Origin: Tenacibaculum todarodis
Lineage (GTDB): Bacteria; Bacteroidota; Bacteroidia; Flavobacteriales; Flavobacteriaceae
Assembly (NCBI RefSeq): GCF_001889045.1
Contig: NZ_CP018155.1
Coordinates: 124,001-188,000 of the forward strand
Direction of reading: 5' to 3'
DNA length: 64,000 nucleotides
Shown here: piece after piece, positions 55,166 through 63,827 of the stretch
How the letters are laid out: each line of letters begins with the position of its first letter
How positions within the stretch are numbered: the stretch's first letter is position 1
Notes under the pieces: generated by a model
What the model was told of the DNA's origin: nothing
Database searches by the model: none
What the model saw: the letters and a program-made list of their open reading frames with translations, nothing else
Position numbers and translations under genes: made by a program

Positions 55166-56848
55166 TTAATTTGGAACTACTAATACTTCTACACGCCTGT
55201 TTTTTGCTCTATTATCGTCAGAATCATTTTTAACTATTGGTTTAGATTCTCCCATTCCTTTTTCCTTCCATTTAAATTGATTGCTAGGAATTAGCTTTTT
55301 AAGCTCAATAACCACATTTTTAGAACGCGCTAAAGATAATTTTTTGTTGAAGTTTGCATCTCCAACATCATCTGTATGTCCTTCAACAATTACATTTCCT
55401 TTCTTTAAGACCTTAATACTTTCGGCTAATTCTTTTAAAGCCTCAAAGCCTTCTGGTTTTAATTCAGATTTTCCTGTTTCAAACAATACTTTGCTATCTA
55501 ATTTTAATCGCATGGCTGCACCAATTGCAGCTATAGCATCTACATCTGCTCCTGGTAATGCGCTGTATTCTTCTAAATCGGTAAGTCTAACATAGTAAAA
55601 TAAATCATCTGGTGCTACAAACTCTGCAATATCTACTTCAGAAACTCCACCATCAATTTTACCTACACTTATCCAGTTAGTACCATCTTTTGAAATTTCA
55701 AGATTAGTAGGTTCTACTTTTCCTATTTCAAAAATGTATAAATCGGGTCCATTAACATCGGTTAAAGCATTGTCTATAAATTGAACAACAAGCGTTCCTG
55801 CTTTTCCTAAACTATATTCTCCGGTTATGGTTTGTGCGCCAAGATCTTCAATAACATCTGGAGTTCCTAAAACGTTATTTAAGTTTAAAACATTTAAATT
55901 TGGATGTTGGGCTTTTATAACTTTATCTGCAAAAGATAGTTTTCCTAAAGGCAAATAAACAGCTGCTCTTACTCTGCTGCTAAAAAAGGTTTCGCCAACT
56001 TCATCACCAAAATATAAGTTGGGATTTAATTTTTTAAATTCACGCTGTGCAATCTTCTCCTTCTTTTTCATTTTTTTAAGCGTAGAAACACCGCTTTTTA
56101 TAAAGCGCACTAATCTATCTTTGTACTTAGGACTCGCTTTTATCTTTCCTGAGTTGTAATTATTTAATTCGCTTTTAATGGAGTCTATAAATAATGTAAC
56201 TTCCTTTTTACTGTGTAAATTGTCTGCGTAATTAGATAGCTTTCTAAGTTTATAGCCTTCATAAATATTTGCATAACGGATTATATATTTAGCCTCTTTC
56301 TCGCTTAATTTAGAAATTAAATTAGTTCCAGAAATTGAATCTACTTTTTTTAGTTTTGTAGGAGTTATATCTCTTTTTAATTCGTTTTGTAATAATAATA
56401 CTGCTTCTTCTATTGAAACACCTGTTGGTGTATCTTTTGAAGTTAATTGCGCTACTGAAATTGGTCCTTTTAAAGGAAATTTACGTCTTGGAAGTCGTTT
56501 TTTATTGTTTTTTGCTACCTGTTTTATTAACTTTTTTAATGAATCTGGATTGTTAATTTGTTCTGAATATTCGTCCTTTGGTATTCCACTAAATTGAAAG
56601 AGTTTTTCAATATAAACTTTATCTACAGATTTAGATACAACATTTTTAATATCAACGTCTTTAGTTATTACTTTATCAACATCCTGTATAACTTCTTTTA
56701 TTTTTTCAGTAGCTTCTTTTGGTTTTTTAGACGTTTTTGGTGTTTGAGTTTCGTGAGTATCAGGAGTTGAAGATTTAGTTTTTTTTGATTCTTCTTTACA
56801 TCCATAAAACACAAAAAGTACTATTAGAATAATTAAGTGTTTTTTCAT
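55166..56848 (-). CDS. OmpA-family lipoprotein with cell-surface domain
   Basis: 560 residues. The lipobox is FVFYGC, followed by a Thr/Lys/Pro-rich linker and a helical region (about 60-280). A beta-sandwich-like domain (about 310-440) contains GPDLYIFEIG and SKDGTNWISVG, reminiscent of surface domains with DGpDlyvFE motifs. The C-terminal OmpA domain (about 455-560) has the peptidoglycan-binding helix region VEGHTDDVGDANFNKKLSLA. It anchors to the outer membrane and cell wall. It lies 1 nt after the next lipoprotein gene. Confidence 0.88.
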   Translation of the reverse strand: MKKHLIILIVLFVFYGCKEESKKTKSSTPDTHETQTPKTSKKPKEATEKIKEVIQDVDKVITKDVDIKNVVSKSVDKVYIEKLFQFSGIPKDEYSEQINNPDSLKKLIKQVAKNNKKRLPRRKFPLKGPISVAQLTSKDTPTGVSIEEAVLLLQNELKRDITPTKLKKVDSISGTNLISKLSEKEAKYIIRYANIYEGYKLRKLSNYADNLHSKKEVTLFIDSIKSELNNYNSGKIKASPKYKDRLVRFIKSGVSTLKKMKKKEKIAQREFKKLNPNLYFGDEVGETFFSSRVRAAVYLPLGKLSFADKVIKAQHPNLNVLNLNNVLGTPDVIEDLGAQTITGEYSLGKAGTLVVQFIDNALTDVNGPDLYIFEIGKVEPTNLEISKDGTNWISVGKIDGGVSEVDIAEFVAPDDLFYYVRLTDLEEYSALPGADVDAIAAIGAAMRLKLDSKVLFETGKSELKPEGFEALKELAESIKVLKKGNVIVEGHTDDVGDANFNKKLSLARSKNVVIELKKLIPSNQFKWKEKGMGESKPIVKNDSDDNRAKNRRVEVLVVPN

Positions 56849-56849
56849 C

Positions 56850-57461
56850 TTACTTAGTTATATTTTTTACTACTAACTGTCCAATTTTAATTAAATCTTT
56901 TTCAGTTTGCATACAAGATTGACTTGATTTGTTTTTTCCATGATGAAATACAAAAGTAAAAGCCACATTACCAATTCTTACTCCAAGATATTGGTCTTTA
57001 TTGTTTTTACTTTGACTGAAGCCAATATAAGCATCATCACCTAAACCAGTAATTTCTTTAGATCCAGAAGGAATCATTCTAGTTTTCTTCTTTTTGTTAA
57101 ATATTGTTGTGAAAATTTGTTTGGCTAATTCGGGCTGTGCTTCTTTACCAAATACTTTTTGAAAATCTGAAAAAACGATACTAAAATCTATGTTTTGATG
57201 TCCAGCATCATTATATATTTCATATTGACAATTTGTTTCACTATTCTGAACTAACCTATATTTTGGAGTTTTTTTTGATGTAAAACAAAATGATGAGAAA
57301 TCAATATTCGCAATTAAATTATCACAGTTTCCTTTCCTAATATAGGTTTTAGATATTTTCTTTTCTGAATTATTTATATGGTTTTTATTAATTTTATTTT
57401 TTTTTCCACAAGCATATATGGTTAAAAAAGCAATTAAGTAGTATGAAATTTGTTTTTTCAT
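56850..57461 (-). CDS. Small lipoprotein, paralogue A
   Basis: 203 residues with a lipoprotein signal (YYLIAFLTIYAC). The mature domain has conserved Cys in GNCDNLIANIDFSSFCF and SETNCQYEIY and a late SCMQTEKD. It shares this layout with the next gene upstream (57485-58066). The pattern recalls DUF3558-type lipoproteins of other phyla, but that link is weak. It is part of the envelope cluster. Confidence 0.7.
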   Translation of the reverse strand: MKKQISYYLIAFLTIYACGKKNKINKNHINNSEKKISKTYIRKGNCDNLIANIDFSSFCFTSKKTPKYRLVQNSETNCQYEIYNDAGHQNIDFSIVFSDFQKVFGKEAQPELAKQIFTTIFNKKKKTRMIPSGSKEITGLGDDAYIGFSQSKNNKDQYLGVRIGNVAFTFVFHHGKNKSSQSCMQTEKDLIKIGQLVVKNITK

Positions 57462-57484
57462 TTGTTTAAAATATTAAGTTTTCT

Positions 57485-58066
57485 TTATAGTTCACTTATA
57501 AAAAGTTTGGCAAATTTTATAATTTCATCTTTAGAGAAAAAGCAAGGTGTTGCTCTGGTTCCTACAACACGATTGGCTTGAATTTGAATAAAACTATTGT
57601 TGTGTTTTATGTATAAAGATCTATTTGAACTTACCTTATCTGTTTTTTCTAATCCAGCTAAATCTCCAAGGTTTTTTATAGAGTCTATAGTATCGCTCAT
57701 TTCCAATAAAAATATATTATACATAGCGTCTGCATCTTTTTTGTTTTTGTAGGTAGTTATGCTTATGTCTAAATATTCATCAAAATTATCAACTTTGGCA
57801 AAACGAAATGTACAACCCATATTATTGGAGGAGACAACAGTGTAATTTGGGTTTTCACTTTCAATAAAGCAAATTGTTGAATAATCTGCTTTTTTAAAAT
57901 AATCTTTACAATCTAATAATTCAATGTTTTTTGAAGCTTTATCTATCATCTTTTGCTTCTTGTTTTCGAGTTCTTCAATTAAAGAACCTGTGCTTTTTGC
58001 TTTTGGATCAGATTTACAGCAGTAAAAAGCTGAAATACAAATTAATATAAGTGTGAGTTTTTTCAT
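57485..58066 (-). CDS. Small lipoprotein, paralogue B
   Basis: 193 residues; the lipoprotein signal is ICISAFYCC. A coiled region EELENKKQKMIDKASKNIELL precedes the same domain as paralogue A: DCKDYFKKADYSTICF, then GCTFRFAKVDNFDEYLDISI, then TPCFFSKDEIIKFAKL. It ends 23 nt before paralogue A starts, consistent with a tandem duplication. No function is known. Confidence 0.7.
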   Translation of the reverse strand: MKKLTLILICISAFYCCKSDPKAKSTGSLIEELENKKQKMIDKASKNIELLDCKDYFKKADYSTICFIESENPNYTVVSSNNMGCTFRFAKVDNFDEYLDISITTYKNKKDADAMYNIFLLEMSDTIDSIKNLGDLAGLEKTDKVSSNRSLYIKHNNSFIQIQANRVVGTRATPCFFSKDEIIKFAKLFISEL

Positions 58067-58077
58067 TTTTATATTTT

Positions 58078-58536
58078 TTACTTTTTTAAGACCAATTCTG
58101 CTTTAGTAATTTTTAAATCTGGGTTTTTGGTTGCAATTAAAATAGATTTAAAAGTATAAGATTCATCTTTCTTTATGTTTAACTTGTAGTTTTTACCTGT
58201 AAAACGCCATTTAGTTTTTCCCATTAAAGCCGTTTTTACTTCGTCAACAGTTATGTTTTTGTTGGTTGGATCAATTTCAATTTCTGAAATTTTTGTTTTA
58301 CCGATAAAAATTTTCACTTTAAAACGAAGTTTAACATTTCCTTTATATTCATAGTCCATATCAGACCAAATAGCAATTTCATCTCCTTTTTTTAAAGAGA
58401 GTGTAGTTTCTTCTGAAAAAACATTTCCTTTTGTACTTACTTTATTAATTTTAAGTCTTGCAACTTCTTTTCCAGTTAAATTACTACAACTTATTGTTAA
58501 AGATGTAATAATTAGTAATAAGATTATTTTTTTCAT
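58078..58536 (-). CDS. Small beta-rich lipoprotein, hypothetical
   Basis: 152 residues; the lipobox is LTISC. The mature part alternates short beta strands (RLKINKVSTKG, KGDEIAIWSDMDYEYKG, NVKLRFKVKIFIGKTKISEIEI). No family is recognised. It is 11 nt from the paralogue B gene and 5 nt from the DUF4412 gene, so firmly within the operon. Confidence 0.65.
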   Translation of the reverse strand: MKKIILLLIITSLTISCSNLTGKEVARLKINKVSTKGNVFSEETTLSLKKGDEIAIWSDMDYEYKGNVKLRFKVKIFIGKTKISEIEIDPTNKNITVDEVKTALMGKTKWRFTGKNYKLNIKKDESYTFKSILIATKNPDLKITKAELVLKK

Positions 58537-58541
58537 ATTAA

Positions 58542-59360
58542 TTAGTAGCCAATATTTTGATAGTTATTTGAATCAATTTTTAACGAAGATTTTTCTATAG
58601 ATAAACACTTCATAAGAATAGTACGAGGTTTTCTTTTAGAGCTATCTATCATTTCCATTTCCATTGCCCAACCATCTAAGTTATTCATCCATTGTTGATT
58701 GTTAGCTTTGTTTTTAGCGCCATTGTACATGACACTTGGAAAACGAAAATCTACTTCTTTGGTAACCCAAATTGTAGCGGTCATTTCTTTACCAGACATT
58801 TTATATTCTTTACAATTGTAACCTAAAATAACTTTAGTGTTTCCAGTCGGTGTAATGTTAAAATCGGTATTATCTACATCTACGTCATCGGTTTTAAATT
58901 CGATACCCATTTTTATTTTTTTACCAGCATTTTGCATAAACGTAAACATAGCTTCACGTTCCACGTCATAAACCGTCATAAAATCATCTTTGACCCTTTT
59001 GTCTTTAATTCCCATTCCAAAAAAACTACCTGTATTTGGTAGGTAATAGTCAATTTTAGTAACTTCTTTTCCAGATGAAATTTGCATTACCGCTTTGTGG
59101 TTAAATGCATAGCTATTTGCTGGTTTTACATTAGAGAATCCGGGAATGCTAGTTTTTTTTCTTTTTTTCTTTTTTTTAGAGTTGTTAAAGGTAGAATCGA
59201 AAGCTTTTTCGGTTTCTTTGGTTGTTTTTTGTTCTACTTTTCTTTCCACAGCTTTCTCGGCAGCTTTTTTAACTTTCTTACCTAATCGTTTAAAGAATTG
59301 AGCATTTGCAGTTCCAGAAAAGCATAAAAGAAGGCCGATAATGAGTGTTGATTTTTTCAT
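58542..59360 (-). CDS. Secreted DUF4412-like protein
   Basis: 272 residues. The signal peptide is MKKSTLIIGLLLCFSGTANA. A basic, amphipathic region (about 22-72: KRLGKKVKKAAEKAVERKVE, then KKKKKRKKTS) follows, and then a beta-rich domain of the DUF4412 type (YNCKEYKMSGKEMTATIWVT, FRFPSVMYNG). It is probably periplasmic or surface-exposed, and is likely near the first gene of the envelope operon. Confidence 0.78.
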   Translation of the reverse strand: MKKSTLIIGLLLCFSGTANAQFFKRLGKKVKKAAEKAVERKVEQKTTKETEKAFDSTFNNSKKKKKRKKTSIPGFSNVKPANSYAFNHKAVMQISSGKEVTKIDYYLPNTGSFFGMGIKDKRVKDDFMTVYDVEREAMFTFMQNAGKKIKMGIEFKTDDVDVDNTDFNITPTGNTKVILGYNCKEYKMSGKEMTATIWVTKEVDFRFPSVMYNGAKNKANNQQWMNNLDGWAMEMEMIDSSKRKPRTILMKCLSIEKSSLKIDSNNYQNIGY

Positions 59361-59429
59361 AAATTTAATTTTTTAAATAGTTAGTTTTTAATATAATTAT
59401 TAGTTTTCAACAATCTTGAAGGTTTTAAA

Positions 59430-59660
59430 CTATTTGTTAGAGAGTGTTTTAACTAGTGTAAAGTCAGGTTTTAAATCAGAAAAATCTACTTCGGTTTTTA
59501 GAGAGTTTGTAGCTTCAAGTGTAAGGCTAAAAAAAGATTCTTCTAAGGTTAATTCTATAGCATTAACACATTCATTATTTTCAGAAGGAGTTTGTTCCTG
59601 TATTTTAAAACAAAAAAATACTATAAGAATTAAAGGATAAAAAGTGATTTTTTTCATCAT
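59430..59660 (-). CDS. Very small secreted protein
   Basis: 76 residues. A signal-like N-terminus (MMKKITFYPLILIVFFCFKI) is followed by a short acidic, Leu/Ser/Thr-rich part with one Cys. Either of two adjacent ATGs could start it. It lies 69 bp upstream of the DUF4412 gene on the same strand. No function is known; with so short an ORF the call is uncertain. Confidence 0.55.
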   Translation of the reverse strand: MMKKITFYPLILIVFFCFKIQEQTPSENNECVNAIELTLEESFFSLTLEATNSLKTEVDFSDLKPDFTLVKTLSNK

Positions 59661-59772
59661 TATTTTTAACTCAAATCTACAGAAAAGAGAAGCTTAGGGA
59701 GCTGTTAAAAAGAAATGATTTATATTTTTGTTGCGTCAATTCTCGAATTGACTTCCTATAAGTGTAATGTAA

Positions 59773-61200
59773 TTAGTGGGTTAAGTTGCTGATGAACTTG
59801 TAAGGTGTTTCGCTGTATTTAGCTACGAAAGCGCGTTCAAAACTTTTTTTAGACCCAAAACCAGACTCTCTGGCAATCTCACCAATCTTATAATTTCTAA
59901 ATTTTTTGTCTTTTTGAATGCGATTGTAAGCATATTCAATACGTAAATCATTTATAAAAACAGAAAATGATTTGTTATACTTCTCGTTAATATAATGACT
60001 TAAATAACGTTCAGATTTTATGCCGTTTTCTAAGCAAACAGTTTTTCTTGTACTCTTTGGTTTTAAGAATAATTGTTTTTCTTTTAATTCTTTTAATGCA
60101 ACCTCAATTTTTTCAATTTCACTTTCACTAACTACTATTTTTTTTCCTGGTGCTTTTGTAAGTAAGTTAGATAATTTTTTATTTGTTTTCTTATTATTTA
60201 AATAAAAGTAAATTCCGAAGGCAATTAAAGCTATTAAAATGATGCAAAAAAATAAATATTCTTTTAAATCTTTATTTTTAGCATTAACCAATTCGCGTTT
60301 TTTTTCAACGTTATACAATTCTCTGTACTTTTCAGCTGAAAAACTTAAGGAATCGTTAATAGCCTCGTTGTATATTTTGTGATAAGCATTAGCTTTTTCT
60401 TGATTACCTAAATTTTCATAAACTTCAATTAATTTATTCGCTGCCACCTTAATCTGTTCTGGGTCTTTTGTTTCTATAGTAAGGTTTAAATGCTCGTTAA
60501 AGTATGCTGTAGCTTTTAATAAAGAGTCTTGTTTTACTAAACAATCTCCAATCATTGAGTACGCATAACTTTTAGAATTTATAAAACTTGCGGTATCTCT
60601 AATAGTTTGGAAGTTTAACTTTTTACATAACTCGTAGTTTTTGTTAAAAAAATTATATTGCATGGCAACATGATTTTTTGTGATAGGATTTAAATCTGAG
60701 TCTTTAGTTATTTTGTATGCTTCTATTATAGCGTTTTTTGCATTAATTGAATCTTTTTTGTTTTGATAAAGGCTAGATAGTAAAAGATGTGTTTGTACTG
60801 ATAAAGAATTGTTTTTGTTGTGTTTTACTACTAAATCAAAGTATTCAATAGATTTGTCATAATCTGTAATTGCAGAATAAATTGCGCCAATCATAAAATT
60901 AAAATTGACTCTTTTTTGTTCATCTTTTATAGTATCTAACGAATTAAAAGCAATTTTTAACGCTTCATTATAAGAAGATTGCATAAAAAGCACCTTTACC
61001 AACTGATAATTTAAAGCACTTTTATCTTGCTTTTTAGGTAGTTTATCTAAGTTAGCTTTTATGTAAATTTTAGCTGAATCTAATTTAGCCTGAGATATAT
61101 ATTGGTTTATTTTTTGTTGAATCTGCGCTGATTCTTGACCAATAACTGCGTTGATAGTAAAAATAAATGTAAAAAAGAATATTAGTTTAATATTTTTCAT
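59773..61200 (-). CDS. Membrane TPR-AraC transcriptional regulator
   Basis: 475 residues from the ATG at 61200; an in-frame ATG 18 nt upstream overlaps the -7 box. The signal-like N-terminus is followed by TPR repeats (about 25-300), a single transmembrane helix (YLFFCIILIALIAFGIYFYL) and a cytoplasmic AraC-type HTH (YNRIQKDKKFRNYKIGEIARESGFGSKKSFERAF). Such proteins sense an envelope signal and control adjacent surface genes. It lies 113 bp upstream of the envelope cluster on the same strand and is its likely regulator (inference). Confidence 0.85.
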   Translation of the reverse strand: MKNIKLIFFFTFIFTINAVIGQESAQIQQKINQYISQAKLDSAKIYIKANLDKLPKKQDKSALNYQLVKVLFMQSSYNEALKIAFNSLDTIKDEQKRVNFNFMIGAIYSAITDYDKSIEYFDLVVKHNKNNSLSVQTHLLLSSLYQNKKDSINAKNAIIEAYKITKDSDLNPITKNHVAMQYNFFNKNYELCKKLNFQTIRDTASFINSKSYAYSMIGDCLVKQDSLLKATAYFNEHLNLTIETKDPEQIKVAANKLIEVYENLGNQEKANAYHKIYNEAINDSLSFSAEKYRELYNVEKKRELVNAKNKDLKEYLFFCIILIALIAFGIYFYLNNKKTNKKLSNLLTKAPGKKIVVSESEIEKIEVALKELKEKQLFLKPKSTRKTVCLENGIKSERYLSHYINEKYNKSFSVFINDLRIEYAYNRIQKDKKFRNYKIGEIARESGFGSKKSFERAFVAKYSETPYKFISNLTH

Positions 61201-61206
61201 TGGAAA

Positions 61207-61214
61207 CAAATATA
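61207..61214 (-). promoter_or_regulatory. -7 box of the TPR-AraC gene, near-leaderless
   Basis: The minus strand reads TATATTTG, ending 6 nt before the ATG at 61200. This fixes the start: the ATG at 61218 lies upstream of the box. Confidence 0.65.
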
Positions 61215-61253
61215 ACATATTAACGTTCTTTGAAAAATAAAAATAGTAACAAA

Positions 61254-61757
61254 CTAAATTAACTTTCTAAAATCATTAATTTGTTTTTTAGCATTTTCAG
61301 AAATCTCTTTTCCATTAAAAAAAGCGTGCGTATCTCCAAGATAATTCATTCCTAAGTATTTTGCACTTTCCACAAAGGGCATTTCAAAACCATTTCGTCT
61401 ATCGTTTCCTGCAGAATTACTAAGCATAGCCATATTTTTACCACGTAACTGTCTTCCTAACTCTTTTTTGTAGTGCAGTAAATCAGACATTCTGTCGAAA
61501 AAATCTTTTAGCATTCCGCTCATTGTGTACCAGTAAACCGGTGTTGCAAAAATAATAGTGTCATAGTTTGCTATAATGTTTTCCATCAATGGTAAAAAAT
61601 CATCATTTGCATTGCTAAAATCATATTCAAACGCACCAATGTTTTTGGTTTTTAAGTCGATTACATCAAACTTTTTGTCTTTGTTTAAATAGTTTACTAC
61701 TTTATGAGTGTTGCCAAAACTGTTGGAGCTTCCTTGTATTATTACTGTTTTATTCAT
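61254..61757 (-). CDS. Flavodoxin-fold NAD(P)H-dependent FMN reductase
   Basis: 167 residues of flavodoxin-like fold: FMN phosphate loop QGSSNSFGNTHKVVNYL, then IIFATPVYWYTMSGMLKDFFDRM and GKNMAMLSNSAGNDRRNGF. It belongs to the NADPH-dependent FMN reductase/quinone reductase group. It is divergent from ppk2 and 53 bp upstream of the TPR-AraC gene. The substrate is unknown. Confidence 0.88.
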   Translation of the reverse strand: MNKTVIIQGSSNSFGNTHKVVNYLNKDKKFDVIDLKTKNIGAFEYDFSNANDDFLPLMENIIANYDTIIFATPVYWYTMSGMLKDFFDRMSDLLHYKKELGRQLRGKNMAMLSNSAGNDRRNGFEMPFVESAKYLGMNYLGDTHAFFNGKEISENAKKQINDFRKLI

Positions 61758-61885
61758 TTAATAAAAGTGTGAAAAATAGTTATAATAATGTTGAAAAGCT
61801 GATAATAAATATCAATTAAACCCAAGAAAAAATCAATAGAAAAACAAGTATTTTTTCTATCTTTAGGTTTTAATTATAGATTTAA

Positions 61886-62740
61886 ATGAATTTATCAAAA
61901 TATAAAGTTTCTGGCGCTATTCAACTTAAAAATTCTGTTACAAAAGAAGTGGTTGAAGATGCAGAAAAGAAACTAAAAAAGACACGTAAAAAGTTAGCAA
62001 AATTACAAGACGCTATGTATGCGGAAGGTAAATATAGTGTATTGGTTTGCTTGCAAGGAATGGATACTTCTGGTAAAGATAGCTTAATACGTGAGGTTTT
62101 TAAACAATTTAATGCGCGTGGAGTAGAAGTGTATAGTTTTAAAGTTCCTACGGAATTAGAATTAAAACACGATTTTTTATGGAGACATTACATTGCACTT
62201 CCTGCAAAAGGAAAAGTAGGAGTTTTTAATAGAACGCATTATGAAAATGTATTGGTAACAAGAGTGCATCCGGAGTATATTTTTGGAGAAAATATTCCGT
62301 CTGTAAAAAGTTTAGCCGATTTGGATGATGCTTTTTACCATGATAGAATGGATAGAATAAATGATTTTGAAAATCATTTAGCCGCAAACGGAACTATTGT
62401 TTTAAAGTTCTTTTTAAACTTATCTAAAGATGAACAAAAAAACAGATTATTGCGTAGATTAAATATCCCAGAAAAGAATTGGAAGTTTTCTGCAGGCGAT
62501 TTAAAAGAGCGTAAATTGTGGGATAAATACCAAGATTGTTATGAGGATTTGCTAAACAGAACTTCTAAAGAAAATGCGCCTTGGTTTGTACTTCCTGCAG
62601 ATGATAAGCCTTCTGCGCGTTTTATTTTAGCAGAAATATTATTAGAAGAAATGGAAAAATATAATTTTAAAGAACCAACGTTACCTGCAAAAATACAAGC
62701 GCAAGTAGAAGAATTTAAAGCACAATTAAATAATGAATAA
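61886..62740 (+). CDS. ppk2: Polyphosphate kinase 2 family protein
   Basis: 284 residues. Walker A is CLQGMDTSGKDSLIREV. The lid/catalytic segment is DFLWRHYIALPAKGKVGVFNRTHYENVLV, typical of PPK2. It transfers phosphate from polyphosphate to nucleotides; the subclass (NDP- or NMP-kinase) was not resolved. No other polyphosphate gene is adjacent. It is followed by palindromic repeats. Confidence 0.92.
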   Translation: MNLSKYKVSGAIQLKNSVTKEVVEDAEKKLKKTRKKLAKLQDAMYAEGKYSVLVCLQGMDTSGKDSLIREVFKQFNARGVEVYSFKVPTELELKHDFLWRHYIALPAKGKVGVFNRTHYENVLVTRVHPEYIFGENIPSVKSLADLDDAFYHDRMDRINDFENHLAANGTIVLKFFLNLSKDEQKNRLLRRLNIPEKNWKFSAGDLKERKLWDKYQDCYEDLLNRTSKENAPWFVLPADDKPSARFILAEILLEEMEKYNFKEPTLPAKIQAQVEEFKAQLNNE

Positions 62741-62745
62741 AGTTT

Positions 62746-62770
62746 GTCATTCCTGCGAAAGCAGGAATCT
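62746..62770. repeat. GTCATTCCTGCG-type palindromic element, copy 1
   Basis: GTCATTCCTGCG AAA GCAGGAATCT: a short perfect stem ATTCCTGC/GCAGGAAT with flanks GTC and CT. Copies are at 62798-62822 (inverted) and 63664-63688 (direct). It lies 5 bp after the ppk2 stop. Confidence 0.85.
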
Positions 62771-62797
62771 CAGAAAATATAAGAATAAAAATTAAAT

Positions 62798-62822
62798 AGA
62801 TTCCTGCCTACGCAGGAATGAC
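62798..62822. repeat. GTCATTCCTGCG-type palindromic element, copy 2 (inverted)
   Basis: The minus strand reads GTCATTCCTGCGTAGGCAGG then AATCT. It lies 6 bp before the exonuclease ATG, and with copy 1 it forms a large inverted pair around a 27-bp AT-rich centre. Confidence 0.85.
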
Positions 62823-62828
62823 AGAAAT

Positions 62829-63656
62829 ATGGAATTAAACTTAACAAAACCAATCGTATTTTTCGATTTAGAAACTACAGGAGTAAGTATTGCAACCGAT
62901 AGAATTGTAGAAATTGCAATTTTAAAAGTGCATCCAAACGGAAATAAAGAAAGTAAAACGTGGTTGGTAAATCCAGAAATTGAAATTCCGCAAGGAGCCA
63001 TCGATATTCATGGAATTACAAACGAAAAAGTAGTTACCGAACCAACTTTTAAAGAATTAGCTGCAGAAGTTAGCAAAATGATTGAAGGTTGTGATTTAGC
63101 GGGTTTCAATTCTAATAGATTCGATATTCCTTTGTTAGCAGAAGAATTAATGCGAGCAGGAATCGATTTTGATATGAATAACAGAAAAGCGGTTGATGTT
63201 CAAGTAATCTTTCACAAAAAAGAACAACGAACATTAAGTGCTGGTTATCAATTTTACTGCGGAAGAGAATTGGAAGGAGCGCACGGAGCAGAAGCAGATA
63301 CCAACGCAACCTATGAAATTTTGTTAGCGCAATTAGATAAATACGACGATATAGAAAATAGTATTGATGCGTTAAGTGAATTTTCAACTCACGGAAAAAG
63401 AGCTGATTTTGCTGGTTTTATTTTAATGAATGAAGAAGATCAAGAAATTTTTTCTTTCGGAAAGTACAAAGGAAGAACAGTAGAAGAGGTGTTAAAAGAA
63501 AACCCAGGTTATAACAATTGGATTCAGAATGCAGATTTTCCATTGTACACAAAAAAGGTATTAAGACAAATAAAAGAAAGAATGTCTGCGCCAAAAGATA
63601 CCATGAGTGATGAGGATAAGTTGAACGCGTTACAGCAAAAATTTAATTTGAGGTAA
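62829..63656 (+). CDS. 3'-5' exonuclease (DnaQ-like) with C-terminal domain
   Basis: 275 residues. The DEDDh exonuclease domain has ExoI FFDLETTGVSI, ExoII in AGFNSNRFDIPLL and ExoIII HGAEADTNATYEILL. The C-terminal 70 residues (FSFGKYKGRTVEEVLKENPGYNNWIQNAD) resemble the DUF3820-type domain found fused to such exonucleases in Bacteroidota. It proofreads or trims DNA or RNA 3' ends; the precise role is unknown. It is framed by palindromic elements on both sides. Confidence 0.9.
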   Translation: MELNLTKPIVFFDLETTGVSIATDRIVEIAILKVHPNGNKESKTWLVNPEIEIPQGAIDIHGITNEKVVTEPTFKELAAEVSKMIEGCDLAGFNSNRFDIPLLAEELMRAGIDFDMNNRKAVDVQVIFHKKEQRTLSAGYQFYCGRELEGAHGAEADTNATYEILLAQLDKYDDIENSIDALSEFSTHGKRADFAGFILMNEEDQEIFSFGKYKGRTVEEVLKENPGYNNWIQNADFPLYTKKVLRQIKERMSAPKDTMSDEDKLNALQQKFNLR

Positions 63657-63663
63657 ACAATTT

Positions 63664-63688
63664 GTCATTCCTGCGCAGGCAGGAATCT
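63664..63688. repeat. GTCATTCCTGCG-type palindromic element, copy 3
   Basis: GTCATTCCTGCG CAG GCAGGAATCT, 8 bp after the exonuclease stop, in the same orientation as copy 1. Only the loop triplet differs between copies. Confidence 0.85.
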
Positions 63689-63827
63689 ATTGTTAAAGTA
63701 CTCTAAATTAACAAATGATTAAGGAGCGTTGGTTTTTTATGGAATTATATTCGTTAAAAAACGAAATCAGATAAAAGAACTGACTACTTAAACAAACACA
63801 CAATTAAACAATTAAACATTTCAAAAA

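Noticed and set aside
54254-61200. A defence island centred on the caspase-like protein
   Set aside because: The caspase-like protein and its neighbours carry export signals; no nucleic-acid sensor, nuclease or toxin gene is nearby.
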